NCBI GenBank assembly: GCA_910586835.1
Contig: CAJUJU010000011.1
Span: 8,086 to 72,085, forward strand
Length of the DNA: 64,000 bases
Origin: an uncultured Acetatifactor sp.
Lineage (GTDB): Bacteria > Bacillota > Clostridia > Lachnospirales > Lachnospiraceae
Direction of reading: 5' to 3'
The translations under genes were made by a program, and so were the position numbers. A model generated the notes under the pieces. It ran no database searches and had not been told where the DNA came from. It saw nothing but the letters and a program-made list of their open reading frames with translations. This document shows positions 32,342-41,498 of the stretch, piece after piece. How positions within the stretch are numbered: the stretch's first letter is position 1; every line of letters begins with the position of its first letter.

Positions 32342-33241
32342 CTAATTTTTTTCCCCGAACAGCAGGTACGCCGCCCGCGAGAACAGCCACACAAGAATCA
32401 ATAACAGCACCGACAGCGCCGCCGCATACCCCATCTCATAGCGAAGAAAGCCATAATCGTCCATGTGGTTGACGATCAGCTGTCCGGCATAGCCGGGCGT
32501 GGGGTTTGAGCCGGACAGCGCCACACCCATACCCGGGGAATTGAAGGTACCAACCAGCGCCATCACCGCGCTGAAAAGCATCTGCGGCCTGATTGCCGGG
32601 ATCGTGATATACAGAATCTCCTGCCATCTCTTTCTGACGCCGTCGATAGCCGCAGCCTCGTACAGCTCTCCGTCCACATTCATAATGCCGGATACCAGAG
32701 ACAGAAAGCCCACGCCCATGCTTGACCAGAGCCCCACCAGAATCATGATCGGCATCAGCCATTTCGTGGAGGTCAGCCACAGAACGGGCTCGTCGATGAT
32801 ATGCAAAGACAGCAGCAGACTGTTTAAATAACCTACCCTGTCGCCCGAAAAGATAACGCCCCAGACTACCTTCTGCGCAACCGCCCCCAGAACCGAGGGG
32901 GAATAAATGACGATTGTCAAAAGCGTCCTTGGCCATTTCGTCAGCTGGGACAGCAGCCAGGCCAGAAGAAAGGAAAGAAGATACCCTCCCGGCCCCACGA
33001 TCAGCGCATAGATCATGGTGTTAGGCAGCACATGCTGCATGAACTCCCGGTCCCCGGTAAAAATGCTCAAGTAGTTGCCAAGCCCCACAAACCGCGGCGC
33101 CTGCACCGTGTCATACTGCGTGAAGGACAAAAAGATCCCGCACAGAATGGGAAGCAGAATAAACAGTGCAAAACAGATCAGAAAGGGAGAAAGCAGCACC
33201 CAATGGGAGTATCTGTTCAGAAATTTTTTAATTTTCTCCAT
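32342..33241 (-). CDS. Carbohydrate ABC permease (MalF type)
   Basis: A 299-residue permease with six membrane segments and the EAA loop EAAAIDGVRKRWQEILYITIP. The start is the ATG at 33241, with GGAGGAGG upstream inside the end of the solute-binding gene, which it overlaps by 14 bases. The in-frame ATG 17 codons upstream would add an arginine run without a ribosome binding site. Confidence 0.92.
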   Translation of the reverse strand: MEKIKKFLNRYSHWVLLSPFLICFALFILLPILCGIFLSFTQYDTVQAPRFVGLGNYLSIFTGDREFMQHVLPNTMIYALIVGPGGYLLSFLLAWLLSQLTKWPRTLLTIVIYSPSVLGAVAQKVVWGVIFSGDRVGYLNSLLLSLHIIDEPVLWLTSTKWLMPIMILVGLWSSMGVGFLSLVSGIMNVDGELYEAAAIDGVRKRWQEILYITIPAIRPQMLFSAVMALVGTFNSPGMGVALSGSNPTPGYAGQLIVNHMDDYGFLRYEMGYAAALSVLLLILVWLFSRAAYLLFGEKN

Positions 33242-36044
33242 GTGCCGCCTCCTCCAGGATCTCCTCCGCCGCCACAAAGGTAAATTCGTCACAGCCGAAT
33301 TCCGCCAGTTTTCGCTTAAATTCCCTGTTGATGTTCAACGCCGCGTCATCCAGTGCCACCCGGACCGGAACGTTTGCATCGACTACCTTCTGCCAGGCGT
33401 TGCTCAATTCCCGCTCCACCGCATACAGCGCCGGATGACGGTTGATTTCCTGCAGACTGCCCCATTGAGTCAGGATCACTTCTCTGTCTGCCGCCGGAAA
33501 ATTAAGCTGCGCAAAGGCTACCGTGTTGGCACTGTTCCAGGCGTGGCTGGATCCGTAAGTAGTCTGCAGTGTGTTTCCGAAACGGATCTGCACCCTGGAG
33601 GAGAGCCACCACTGCAGAAAGGCCCAGCCTTCTGTCTGTTTGTCCGATCCGGACAGGATGGCACAGGCTGAGGAAGCCCCTGTGGTGCCGTTGTGAATCA
33701 CGCCCTGTTCATCCTCCATTCCCGGTGCAGGGGCGATTGCCCACTTTCCGGCAATTTCCGGAGCAGCCCGCCGTATCAGGATATAGTCCGAAAAATTACA
33801 GATTCCCATGGGAATCTGCCCATAGCGGAAGCTGTTGTAAAAGCTGGAAACCGTGGGCTGTACGCTGTAGAGCCGGTACAAATCCGTCAGCACCTCAAAC
33901 CCGTTCAGGGAGGCCTGGCTGTTCACACCCGTAACCGTGGCATCCCCTTCCCCATAGATGCCGCCCCCTGCCTGCATCAGAAAGGGAGCCGTGGAATACA
34001 GCGGCTTCGTCCCCGCGTAGCCGGAAAGCTGCAGATAAAAGTTCATGGAATTTCTCTGAAGCACCGGCATCAGGTTCTTCACATCCTCCCAGGTTTTGGG
34101 CGGTTGGATTCCAAGCGCCTCCGCAATGTCCGTGCGGTACATCAGTACATAAAAGTCCTGTGTCTCCGTTGCGCCGAAGACCTGTTTTCCCAGCGTATAG
34201 GGTGTCAGCGACTGGGGATTGTATTCCGACATGGTCTCCGCAAAGCCCGGAAACTGCGACAGATCTGCCACTGCCCCGCGCATTCCCAGGTCAAAGGGCG
34301 TGTTGGTGGCAAGCCCCATCACCACATCCGGCGCCATATCCGTGGCATTGGAAAGCACAATCCGCTGCTCGCTGGACATAGTGGAAAGCTTCACCCGGAT
34401 GCCGGTCTGCGGAGTGAAATCCGTGTCCGCCAGCGCCTGGATAAGCTCCACATATTCCACCGGCCGGTTGACCCAGACCTGCAAAACCTCCTCTTCCCGG
34501 GTCTCCTCCTGCATGGTCAGTGAATACAGGAACCGTCCCGCACCCGCCGCTATCCTGGCAAAAAGCCCTGCGTTTGCCTTTTTCGTCACAGGCGTACTCT
34601 GCAGATAAATACAGTCCACCCACAGGGCCTGCCCTTTGAGCCTGTCGATCTGATCCGACAGAAGCTGGGTGGCGGAACCGGAGCCTTCGCTCAGCAGGGA
34701 AAGCTTTCCCGGTATTTTATCCGGTTCCTCCAATATCCTCGAAAGGTTCCCCGCGGCCTGCCGGATTCCCATGGCCGCCGCTGGCTCCTCCTTCTGCAGG
34801 GTTCCCAGAAGCGCGTATATTTCCCAGAGCTCGCGCTCGCTGTCCTCAATCTGTGCCAGCACCCCGGGTAAATAGCTTTCCACATCCCAGGTTCGGTTGG
34901 CGTCCGCCCTGGTTCCCGCCAGCTTTTTCATGTTCAGCCCGATGGCGGAAAGCTGCCCGTTTAAACTGCCAAGCCGGTCAACCGCCTCTAAAAGCGGCGT
35001 TCCGTCCGCCTCCAGAAGCAGCGTGTGTTCTCCCTGTTCCAGCCAGATTTCCGCCGGCTCTCCCTCCACTGTAACCGTCAGATTCGCATAGTGCTGCCCC
35101 GTGTAGGCAAAGGCCACACTGTCCAGCTCGCGGAACAATGTCTTCCCGTCCAGACGGATATTGCGGTATACCGGAATGTCCTCCTTCTCCCCTTGATTGT
35201 AATGAAAGGTCAGCTGATACAGACCGGAATGCTCCACCGTAAAGGCATATTGTACCTTCTGTCCCACGTCCGCAAAGGAACTGCCGTCCAGCTCGCTGAG
35301 AAGCAGATACCGATAATCGAAGGGCTCCAGGGAAGGATTGCGGGACGCCCCCGCATGAATGGAGGAGTCGGACTTGACGCTGTAGCTTTCTCCCTGAATG
35401 ACTATCTGATCCGCACCGGCCTCCCTTTCCCCCAGACTGCTCCTGTATTCCTGATAATCCGGCGTCCTGTCCGCCCGGATCAGGCGGATGCAGGAAACAT
35501 TCAGTCCCACGTCATGGCTGGTCAGGGTAAGCGTCTGTTCTCCCTGTGTCAGCAGATAGCGAAAGGGCCTGCGGCTGACGCCGGTCATATCCGTCACATA
35601 ATCGTCTACCGGTTCCGCCTCCGTGGTCTGTTCCGGCAGAATCTCATTGCCGTAGCGGTCAGTGCCGTAATCTCTGCTCACATCCCGCCAGACGGAAAAC
35701 AGCTGGGTGGTACAGCTCTGCCCCTGCACCTGGGCCGAGAGACTGCTCCGAAGCACAATATCCTGCTCTGCCTGATAAGTCAAAAGCAGCTCATAGGTTC
35801 CGTCCTCCGGAACGGAAAGAGAAATGTCCTTACTTCCGCCCACGGGTATATAACAGCCGTCCTCTCCAAAGTCAAGCTTCTCCGCCACCGCTTCCTCAAA
35901 GGGCACCGCCCAGCTTCCGTGGTACGGCGCCTCCTCCTTTTCTCCCGGCGCTGTGGCTGCGTCGCCTTGTCCGCCGCAGCCGCACAGGGTCATCAGAAAT
36001 CCCAGCAGCAGGATACTCTTTGCTTTCCATTTCCCTTTTGTCAT
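33228..36044 (-). CDS. Solute-binding lipoprotein with large N-terminal fusion
   Basis: A 938-residue lipoprotein (lipobox LCGC, cysteine at about residue 24). The C-terminal part from about residue 510 (EEVLQVWVNRPVEYVELIQA through AQLNFPAADREVILTQWGS) is a family 1 extracellular solute-binding protein. In front lie two beta-rich domains that resemble carbohydrate-binding jelly rolls (FGEDGCYIPVGGSKDISLSV; YAFTVEHSGLYQLTFHYNQG) and a helical linker. Ordinary SBPs are 400-550 residues, so this is a fusion of glycan-binding modules to a transporter receptor. It follows a normal-length SBP by 15 bases and overlaps the next permease gene. Confidence 0.85.
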   Translation of the reverse strand: MTKGKWKAKSILLLGFLMTLCGCGGQGDAATAPGEKEEAPYHGSWAVPFEEAVAEKLDFGEDGCYIPVGGSKDISLSVPEDGTYELLLTYQAEQDIVLRSSLSAQVQGQSCTTQLFSVWRDVSRDYGTDRYGNEILPEQTTEAEPVDDYVTDMTGVSRRPFRYLLTQGEQTLTLTSHDVGLNVSCIRLIRADRTPDYQEYRSSLGEREAGADQIVIQGESYSVKSDSSIHAGASRNPSLEPFDYRYLLLSELDGSSFADVGQKVQYAFTVEHSGLYQLTFHYNQGEKEDIPVYRNIRLDGKTLFRELDSVAFAYTGQHYANLTVTVEGEPAEIWLEQGEHTLLLEADGTPLLEAVDRLGSLNGQLSAIGLNMKKLAGTRADANRTWDVESYLPGVLAQIEDSERELWEIYALLGTLQKEEPAAAMGIRQAAGNLSRILEEPDKIPGKLSLLSEGSGSATQLLSDQIDRLKGQALWVDCIYLQSTPVTKKANAGLFARIAAGAGRFLYSLTMQEETREEEVLQVWVNRPVEYVELIQALADTDFTPQTGIRVKLSTMSSEQRIVLSNATDMAPDVVMGLATNTPFDLGMRGAVADLSQFPGFAETMSEYNPQSLTPYTLGKQVFGATETQDFYVLMYRTDIAEALGIQPPKTWEDVKNLMPVLQRNSMNFYLQLSGYAGTKPLYSTAPFLMQAGGGIYGEGDATVTGVNSQASLNGFEVLTDLYRLYSVQPTVSSFYNSFRYGQIPMGICNFSDYILIRRAAPEIAGKWAIAPAPGMEDEQGVIHNGTTGASSACAILSGSDKQTEGWAFLQWWLSSRVQIRFGNTLQTTYGSSHAWNSANTVAFAQLNFPAADREVILTQWGSLQEINRHPALYAVERELSNAWQKVVDANVPVRVALDDAALNINREFKRKLAEFGCDEFTFVAAEEILEEAAHGEN

Positions 36045-36059
36045 TCCCTCAGGACTCCT

Positions 36060-37574
36060 TTACTGCTGAGCACGCATCTCTTCAAAATCCTTCTGCACCT
36101 GCTGAATCTGCTCACAGAACACCTGATAGCTGGCGGCAAAGTCTTCGTTCACCCGTGTCTGTGTCTCTTTTGCTACGGACGCCGCGTCCTCGCCGTTTTC
36201 AATGCGTGTCTTTGCCTGGTATATATTGTCGTTTACAATCTTCCAGTAATCGGGAAGTATCTTCGAATAATCTCCCTTTACCATAACGTCCATATGTCCG
36301 TACATATATTTCACGCCCTCCGGCACCCCCGGGGATGCGGCGAAGGCCGCGGCAACGTCCGGGTGAGAGCTGGCCGGAATGGTAAACCGGTTGTTTTCAT
36401 AGAGATTATTGGCATTTCCGTTCTGCAGCTCCATGCGCTTCAAAATGCCGTCCTTCCCGTAGGTGATATACTTCAGCAGTGCAAACGCCGCCTCCGGATC
36501 CTTTGCGGTGGAAAGCATCATGCCGTAGTCCGCATGGACAATCTGACGTCCCTGTCCCTTCACTGCCGCGGGAATGGGATAATAATCCCAGTTGATCCCC
36601 TGTAGAGAGGGGTTCAGCCATTTGTCATCCCAGGTGCTCTGATTGGCGATCAATATCTTTCCCTCGGAAAGTCCGTCCACGTTTGCGCCGAACTTTCTGG
36701 CATAATCGTCCATCCCTCCGTTGTCGGTAACGCTGCTGTCGCGCATATTGTCCGCCACCAGCTGGGGAACCTTGCCGAGATCCGCCACGATTCCCTCCGC
36801 CTTTTCAAAGGCTCCGTTGGTCAGATTGAAGGTTCTGCTCTCCGGATCGTAGCCCCATTGTCCGTTGACTCCCTCATACTGCATCATCAGGTACTGATCC
36901 AGACTCTCCAGGTGATTGATGCCGGAGGTTTCATTTGTGGTTGCCGCCTTTGCCAGCTCTATAAACTCATCGATGGTCCAGTCGTACCCGGGGGCGTCCA
37001 GATTCAGCTCGTCGCACAGATCCAGGTTTACCACCATACAGGAGAACTGCAGCCATGCCGGAACGGCATAGATCTTTCCCTCGTAGGTAAAAGCGTCCAG
37101 AAGTTCATTACTGACATACTGTGTCTCGTCGTCCTTCTCCAGGAAATCATTCAGCGGATACAGCCAGTTCTGAAGCGCAAAGGCGGAGAGGTTGTCCCAC
37201 CCCAGAACCACATCCGGCATATTTTTTGCCGTGGCCTGCGTGGTGAGATAGGTATAGAGGTCATCGGAGCCGGAAAACTCCTGTATCTCAACCCGGATAT
37301 TGGGATAGAGCTCCCTGAAATCCCTCAGATACAGCTTGGTCTGCTCCAGCACATTATCCCTGACCGCAAAAGTCACCGTTCCGCTGATATCGCTTTTCAC
37401 CGTGTCACCGGATATCTGACCGTCGCTTTCCTCCGATGCCATATGGCCGGAAGACGACACACTGTCGGACGGTTGGCCGCCCTCCTGGGGCGCGCCGCCG
37501 CAGCCGCACAGCAGCATGCCAAACGCAAGCGCAAGCGACGTCATTCTCTTTACAGCATTCATTCTTTTCATCAT
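36060..37574 (-). CDS. Extracellular solute-binding lipoprotein
   Basis: A 504-residue family 1 SBP. The lipobox is LLCGC (cysteine about residue 25), followed by a serine/glycine-rich linker. Typical SBP segments are GTVTFAVRDNVLEQTKLYLR, MPDVVLGWDNLSAFALQNWL and ILIANQSTWDDKWLNPS. It would capture oligosaccharides at the membrane for the permease pair downstream. The ribosome binding site GGGAGG is 7 bases before the ATG. Confidence 0.93.
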   Translation of the reverse strand: MMKRMNAVKRMTSLALAFGMLLCGCGGAPQEGGQPSDSVSSSGHMASEESDGQISGDTVKSDISGTVTFAVRDNVLEQTKLYLRDFRELYPNIRVEIQEFSGSDDLYTYLTTQATAKNMPDVVLGWDNLSAFALQNWLYPLNDFLEKDDETQYVSNELLDAFTYEGKIYAVPAWLQFSCMVVNLDLCDELNLDAPGYDWTIDEFIELAKAATTNETSGINHLESLDQYLMMQYEGVNGQWGYDPESRTFNLTNGAFEKAEGIVADLGKVPQLVADNMRDSSVTDNGGMDDYARKFGANVDGLSEGKILIANQSTWDDKWLNPSLQGINWDYYPIPAAVKGQGRQIVHADYGMMLSTAKDPEAAFALLKYITYGKDGILKRMELQNGNANNLYENNRFTIPASSHPDVAAAFAASPGVPEGVKYMYGHMDVMVKGDYSKILPDYWKIVNDNIYQAKTRIENGEDAASVAKETQTRVNEDFAASYQVFCEQIQQVQKDFEEMRAQQ

Positions 37575-37603
37575 TTCTGTCCTCCCTGATTGTTATTTTC
37601 GGA

Positions 37604-40186
37604 TCATCTGTATACGCAAAATCCCCTCACAAAATGAGAATTTCCGGGATACTGGGGATAAACTCTGGCAATGATTTTGGTGTAAATCGTGTCCGTTTCA
37701 TCCAACACTCTGTAGCGATAGGAATCCGGCCTGTGACAATTCTCCTCGGAGGGAGGTCTGTCAAAGTCGATCTGCGCCTGATTCGGTCGCTCCGCCGTGC
37801 CGATTAACTGCTCCGTCCCCCCCTCTGTCATGCCGTAATATTCTATCCTCAGCGGAAGAAATGCCGTGGCATCCCTGTCGGACAGCCATTCGGTGGAGAT
37901 ACCGCTCACGCTCTGCGCAGTGGGAAGATCCACCGTCAGATCAAAGCTTGCGCCGCCCAGATTGATGGTCCGAAACCATATGGACCGGTTCGCGTCCGGG
38001 GAACGGCCCGCCGCCTTGCAGCCTCCTCCGTCCTCCTTCCAGCTGATATAAGGCAGATCCGCGCTGCCTCTGGTCAGCAGTCCGGTGGCAAAGCTGCCCT
38101 TATAAAGATTCTGTTCCGTACGGATGATTCCCTGTTCATAATCCAGAATCAGACTGTCCGCCCCCCGGAAATGACTGTCCGGCACAAAGTCCTGGGAAGC
38201 CGCATAGCCGTTTACGGAAACCGGCTGGCCGGCAATCACGTTCTCCGGCTCCCGGTAATCCTCCGAAACAGTCACATTTTTGTCACATCCATACACTGCC
38301 ACCCGGTTCACCACCACCTTGGGACGGCTCTGGGTAATCAGAAGCTCGATCTTTTCCCCCGACGCGCCTGAAAGGCTCACCGGAAGCCAGACCTTTCCCG
38401 TCAGGCTGTCGCCGTAATCTTTCTGGGGATACAGAGTGTTGACCAGCCGACCATCCGCCAGAACCTCTACCTTATCCGGGAAATAACAGTCCTCGCCCGG
38501 GCTGTAGAAAAGCTGCAGGTATACAAGCCCCGCCGGTTCCCCTTTCGTGTCCGCCTCCAGGACATAGCGCACCGTCTGCCCGTCCGCGCCTGTGCCGATC
38601 TGCAGTTCCCCCGTTTCCGCAAGTTCCCCGATATCGCCGCTTACCATGGGCTCTCCCTCCAGCCCGAAGAGCTTAAGCTCTGCCGCGTCCAACGGTTCCC
38701 CGCCGGTCATCCGCTTTACCGCAACCACACTGTCCGAAATGCAGATCTGGGTCACCGCCGGCTCCGCCGACAGGTTTCCGCTGCCGTCATAGGCATAGAT
38801 TTCATACAGATAAGTACGCCCGCTCTCCAGCTGGGCATCCCGCAGATAGACCCTGCTCTCCCCTTTCGCCGGCTGGGGCACATCCGGCAGCAGGATGGTT
38901 TCCTCCCGGGGCGCTGCCGCATCTCTTCTGCAGACCCGGTATCCCGCCACCGGAAGTTCCAGCCCCTGGTCCTCCATTCTGTCCCAGGACAGCTTCACGT
39001 CAAAGGTATTCTCCGTCTGCCCGCTCAGGTTCCCGGGCGTGGGCAGCCAGGCTTCACACAACTTTCCCTCTTCCGCAAGAGAAGCATATGCGGCGTAAAA
39101 GGCCCCGTTAGTTTCATTGGTTCCGCCCTTGCCGGAGGCCAGCTCCACCAGCGAATGCACGCTGAAGCTCACATGCGCACTCACATATTCGTCCAACGCC
39201 CGCATATTTTCTCCAAAGCGGCGCATGGTCATGGTGTTGGAGCCTGTCATGGAATACAGCTCCGGGTTGTTCCAGGCAATCGCCTCTCCCCATCCTCTTG
39301 CCCCGCGGATCTGCTGCGCCTCCTCCCTGGCCTGCGCCATGACGGCATAAAACGGCGGCAGATTTTCCCGCACGGAGGACTCCCAGCCGCATCCGTCCTG
39401 AGGAGCGATCACATCCACCCGGGTTTTTGCCCAGACATCGTACATCAGCTTCCGCCAGGTCTCAAGCATCTCCTCCGTGGGCTCGGAGAGCATGGGCGGA
39501 TAGATCAGGGGCGAAATCAGAATCTTCTTATCCGGCGTCACCTTTTTGATATGCGTCGTGAGCGGCTGGTAAAAATCCTCTATGAGACGATTTCTTCCCG
39601 CATCCCCAAGGGTATTGTTGAACTCATAGGGCAGATACCAGCCCTCAATCACATCCCCGTACTCTGTCCCGAACTGTTCCCAGAGATCATCAAACACCTG
39701 TCTGGAAAAATCGGCGCTCTCTGTCAGGAAAACACTTTTTCCGTCCTGTCCCACATCCCGGAACCCGGCGTCCAGAGCGGAAAACCACATGTCCTCCGCC
39801 AGATGCAGTCCCAGATAAAGCTTCATGTCATACTCCCTGCAGGCATTCAGCGCAAACACCAGCGCCTCCTGCCGGTGATTGAGATCCTGTCCCGGATCGT
39901 CGAAACCCGGCACATAATAATAAACCTTGTAGCTCTGGCTGTAGTACTGTACCGCATACTGAACCACCAGCGTCTCCATCCCCACCGCCTTCAGCTGCGA
40001 GGCCATGCTGTTCCAGTCCTCCTGGGTCCAGGGCTCTCCCTGGGTGGTCAGCTCTGTAGCCACAAACATTCCCGATAACAACGGCATCTCTCTTTCCTCC
40101 TCCGCTCCGGCCACCGCCGGAAAAAGCATGACGGTCATCTGCAGAATCAGAAAAAACGCCAGAATCCTCTTTCCCGTCTTTTTCAT
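37604..40186 (-). CDS. Exported DUF4434-like TIM-barrel protein
   Basis: An 860-residue exported protein. A signal peptide (MKKTGKRILAFFLILQMTVM, ending near VAGAEE) is followed by a barrel that begins LLSGMFVATELTTQGEPWTQ and has METLVVQYAVQYYSQ, KLYLGLHLAED and IEGWYLPYEFNN, the pattern of DUF4434 barrels related to glycoside hydrolases. Next come a fibronectin-III-like module (about residues 400-480) and two beta-rich C-terminal modules resembling sugar-binding or F5/8-type folds. The start at 40186 follows the previous stop by one base and has GGGGGA upstream. Hydrolase activity is likely but the substrate is unknown. Confidence 0.7.
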   Translation of the reverse strand: MKKTGKRILAFFLILQMTVMLFPAVAGAEEEREMPLLSGMFVATELTTQGEPWTQEDWNSMASQLKAVGMETLVVQYAVQYYSQSYKVYYYVPGFDDPGQDLNHRQEALVFALNACREYDMKLYLGLHLAEDMWFSALDAGFRDVGQDGKSVFLTESADFSRQVFDDLWEQFGTEYGDVIEGWYLPYEFNNTLGDAGRNRLIEDFYQPLTTHIKKVTPDKKILISPLIYPPMLSEPTEEMLETWRKLMYDVWAKTRVDVIAPQDGCGWESSVRENLPPFYAVMAQAREEAQQIRGARGWGEAIAWNNPELYSMTGSNTMTMRRFGENMRALDEYVSAHVSFSVHSLVELASGKGGTNETNGAFYAAYASLAEEGKLCEAWLPTPGNLSGQTENTFDVKLSWDRMEDQGLELPVAGYRVCRRDAAAPREETILLPDVPQPAKGESRVYLRDAQLESGRTYLYEIYAYDGSGNLSAEPAVTQICISDSVVAVKRMTGGEPLDAAELKLFGLEGEPMVSGDIGELAETGELQIGTGADGQTVRYVLEADTKGEPAGLVYLQLFYSPGEDCYFPDKVEVLADGRLVNTLYPQKDYGDSLTGKVWLPVSLSGASGEKIELLITQSRPKVVVNRVAVYGCDKNVTVSEDYREPENVIAGQPVSVNGYAASQDFVPDSHFRGADSLILDYEQGIIRTEQNLYKGSFATGLLTRGSADLPYISWKEDGGGCKAAGRSPDANRSIWFRTINLGGASFDLTVDLPTAQSVSGISTEWLSDRDATAFLPLRIEYYGMTEGGTEQLIGTAERPNQAQIDFDRPPSEENCHRPDSYRYRVLDETDTIYTKIIARVYPQYPGNSHFVRGFCVYR

Positions 40187-40187
40187 A

Positions 40188-41498
40188 TCAATCCCCCATG
40201 CCGCTTCCGCCGATCTTTTCCAGATAAACGCAGTCATAGGCACAATAGCCCCAGTTTGCCGCCACGGTTATCATATTTTCTCCCTCTTCAAACCAGAAGC
40301 CCTCCGCAGGCGGCTCCGGCGTCAGCACATTCTCTTTCCAGATCTCCAGACCCGGCTGTGAGAGCTGCCACTGTACCTCTCCCTGCCAGGGAAAGGAAAC
40401 CAGATACTCCGTTCCTCCGTTGACGGACACCTTGTCGCACTTGCTGTTGCCGTCCTCGCTTCCTCCCACCACGAAAACCCGGTAATATCCCTCCTCGGGC
40501 ACATCGACCCGGAAGAACAGCGCGCCGTCATGCAAAACCGCATATTTTCCTCCGGAGGCCCCAGGTATCTTGCCGCCGCTCACAACCGCCGCCCCATAGT
40601 AGCCTCCGTCCTCCGCCTCAAAGCGCAGGGAATCGGCTCCCGGCCTGGCATTTTGTGCCTCAATGACAGGATCCTTCAGCATTTTTGTTCCGGCAGTCAT
40701 GGTGTAATCCTCCGCCAGCAGAATTTCGTTTTCATTGTCCGTATAGCCGCTCCACAGGCTGGGACAGTCCACCGCGTTCCTGTTACCGTTGTTGAGATAA
40801 CCGTTTCCGCTGCCGGAATTTCCGTAGCTTTCCGCATCCAGCATCAAGCCGTATCCCACATCCCCCCGCTCCGGCAGTCCGTTTTCCTGGAGCAGGCACC
40901 GGTTGATCCTGCAGTCCGCCGCCCTGACCAACCGGATCCCGGCAAAGCGGTTTTGTGTCAAAAAGAGATTATCCAGCGTCACGCCCCTGGCGTCCCTGAT
41001 CTGAATCCCCACCTCAAATCCGGATATGGACAAATCCGTCACTGTCACAGTCTCCCCGCCTGCGCCGGTGATATTCAGCGCAGCGCCGCGATTTCTTCTG
41101 ATGCCGCTGTTGGCGCGGATAACCGTCTTGTCCGCCCCCGCTCCCCTGATCAGAAGCTCGTTGGTTCCGTCCGCCTGGATAAAGTCCCCCGCATCCACCT
41201 CATAGGTTCCCTCGCACAGGTAGACGGAGGCTTTATCACCCAGCGCCGCCGTCTCTTCCCAAAGCAGCAGAGACCCGTCATAGTACTCCGTATACTCCAC
41301 TCCCAGACTTCTCAGCTCCTCTATCACCTCACCCGGAGTATCCCAGGCAGTGACTACCATGGTATAGGCTCCATAGCCCTCCGCTCCGTTTTCCCTGGTT
41401 CCCGGCTCCTCCAAAACGTCTCCGTCCTCCGGCCCGCCGCAGCCTGCCAGCAGGCCAGTCAACAGGATCAGGGGCAGAATTCGTCTTTTACTTATCAT
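40188..41498 (-). CDS. Beta-helix lipoprotein with carbohydrate-binding domain
   Basis: A 436-residue lipoprotein (lipobox LLAGC, cysteine at residue 20). Residues 90-270 form a right-handed parallel beta-helix with repeated short rungs (ALNITGAGGETVTVTDLSIS, GVTLDNLFLTQNRFAGIRLV), as in pectate-lyase-like and NosD-type proteins. The C-terminal 140 residues are a jelly-roll module ending WGYCAYDCVYLEK, the same ending seen in the array protein upstream. It overlaps that gene by 4 bases. Polysaccharide binding or lyase action on the cell surface is likely; catalytic residues are not obvious. Confidence 0.75.
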   Translation of the reverse strand: MISKRRILPLILLTGLLAGCGGPEDGDVLEEPGTRENGAEGYGAYTMVVTAWDTPGEVIEELRSLGVEYTEYYDGSLLLWEETAALGDKASVYLCEGTYEVDAGDFIQADGTNELLIRGAGADKTVIRANSGIRRNRGAALNITGAGGETVTVTDLSISGFEVGIQIRDARGVTLDNLFLTQNRFAGIRLVRAADCRINRCLLQENGLPERGDVGYGLMLDAESYGNSGSGNGYLNNGNRNAVDCPSLWSGYTDNENEILLAEDYTMTAGTKMLKDPVIEAQNARPGADSLRFEAEDGGYYGAAVVSGGKIPGASGGKYAVLHDGALFFRVDVPEEGYYRVFVVGGSEDGNSKCDKVSVNGGTEYLVSFPWQGEVQWQLSQPGLEIWKENVLTPEPPAEGFWFEEGENMITVAANWGYCAYDCVYLEKIGGSGMGD

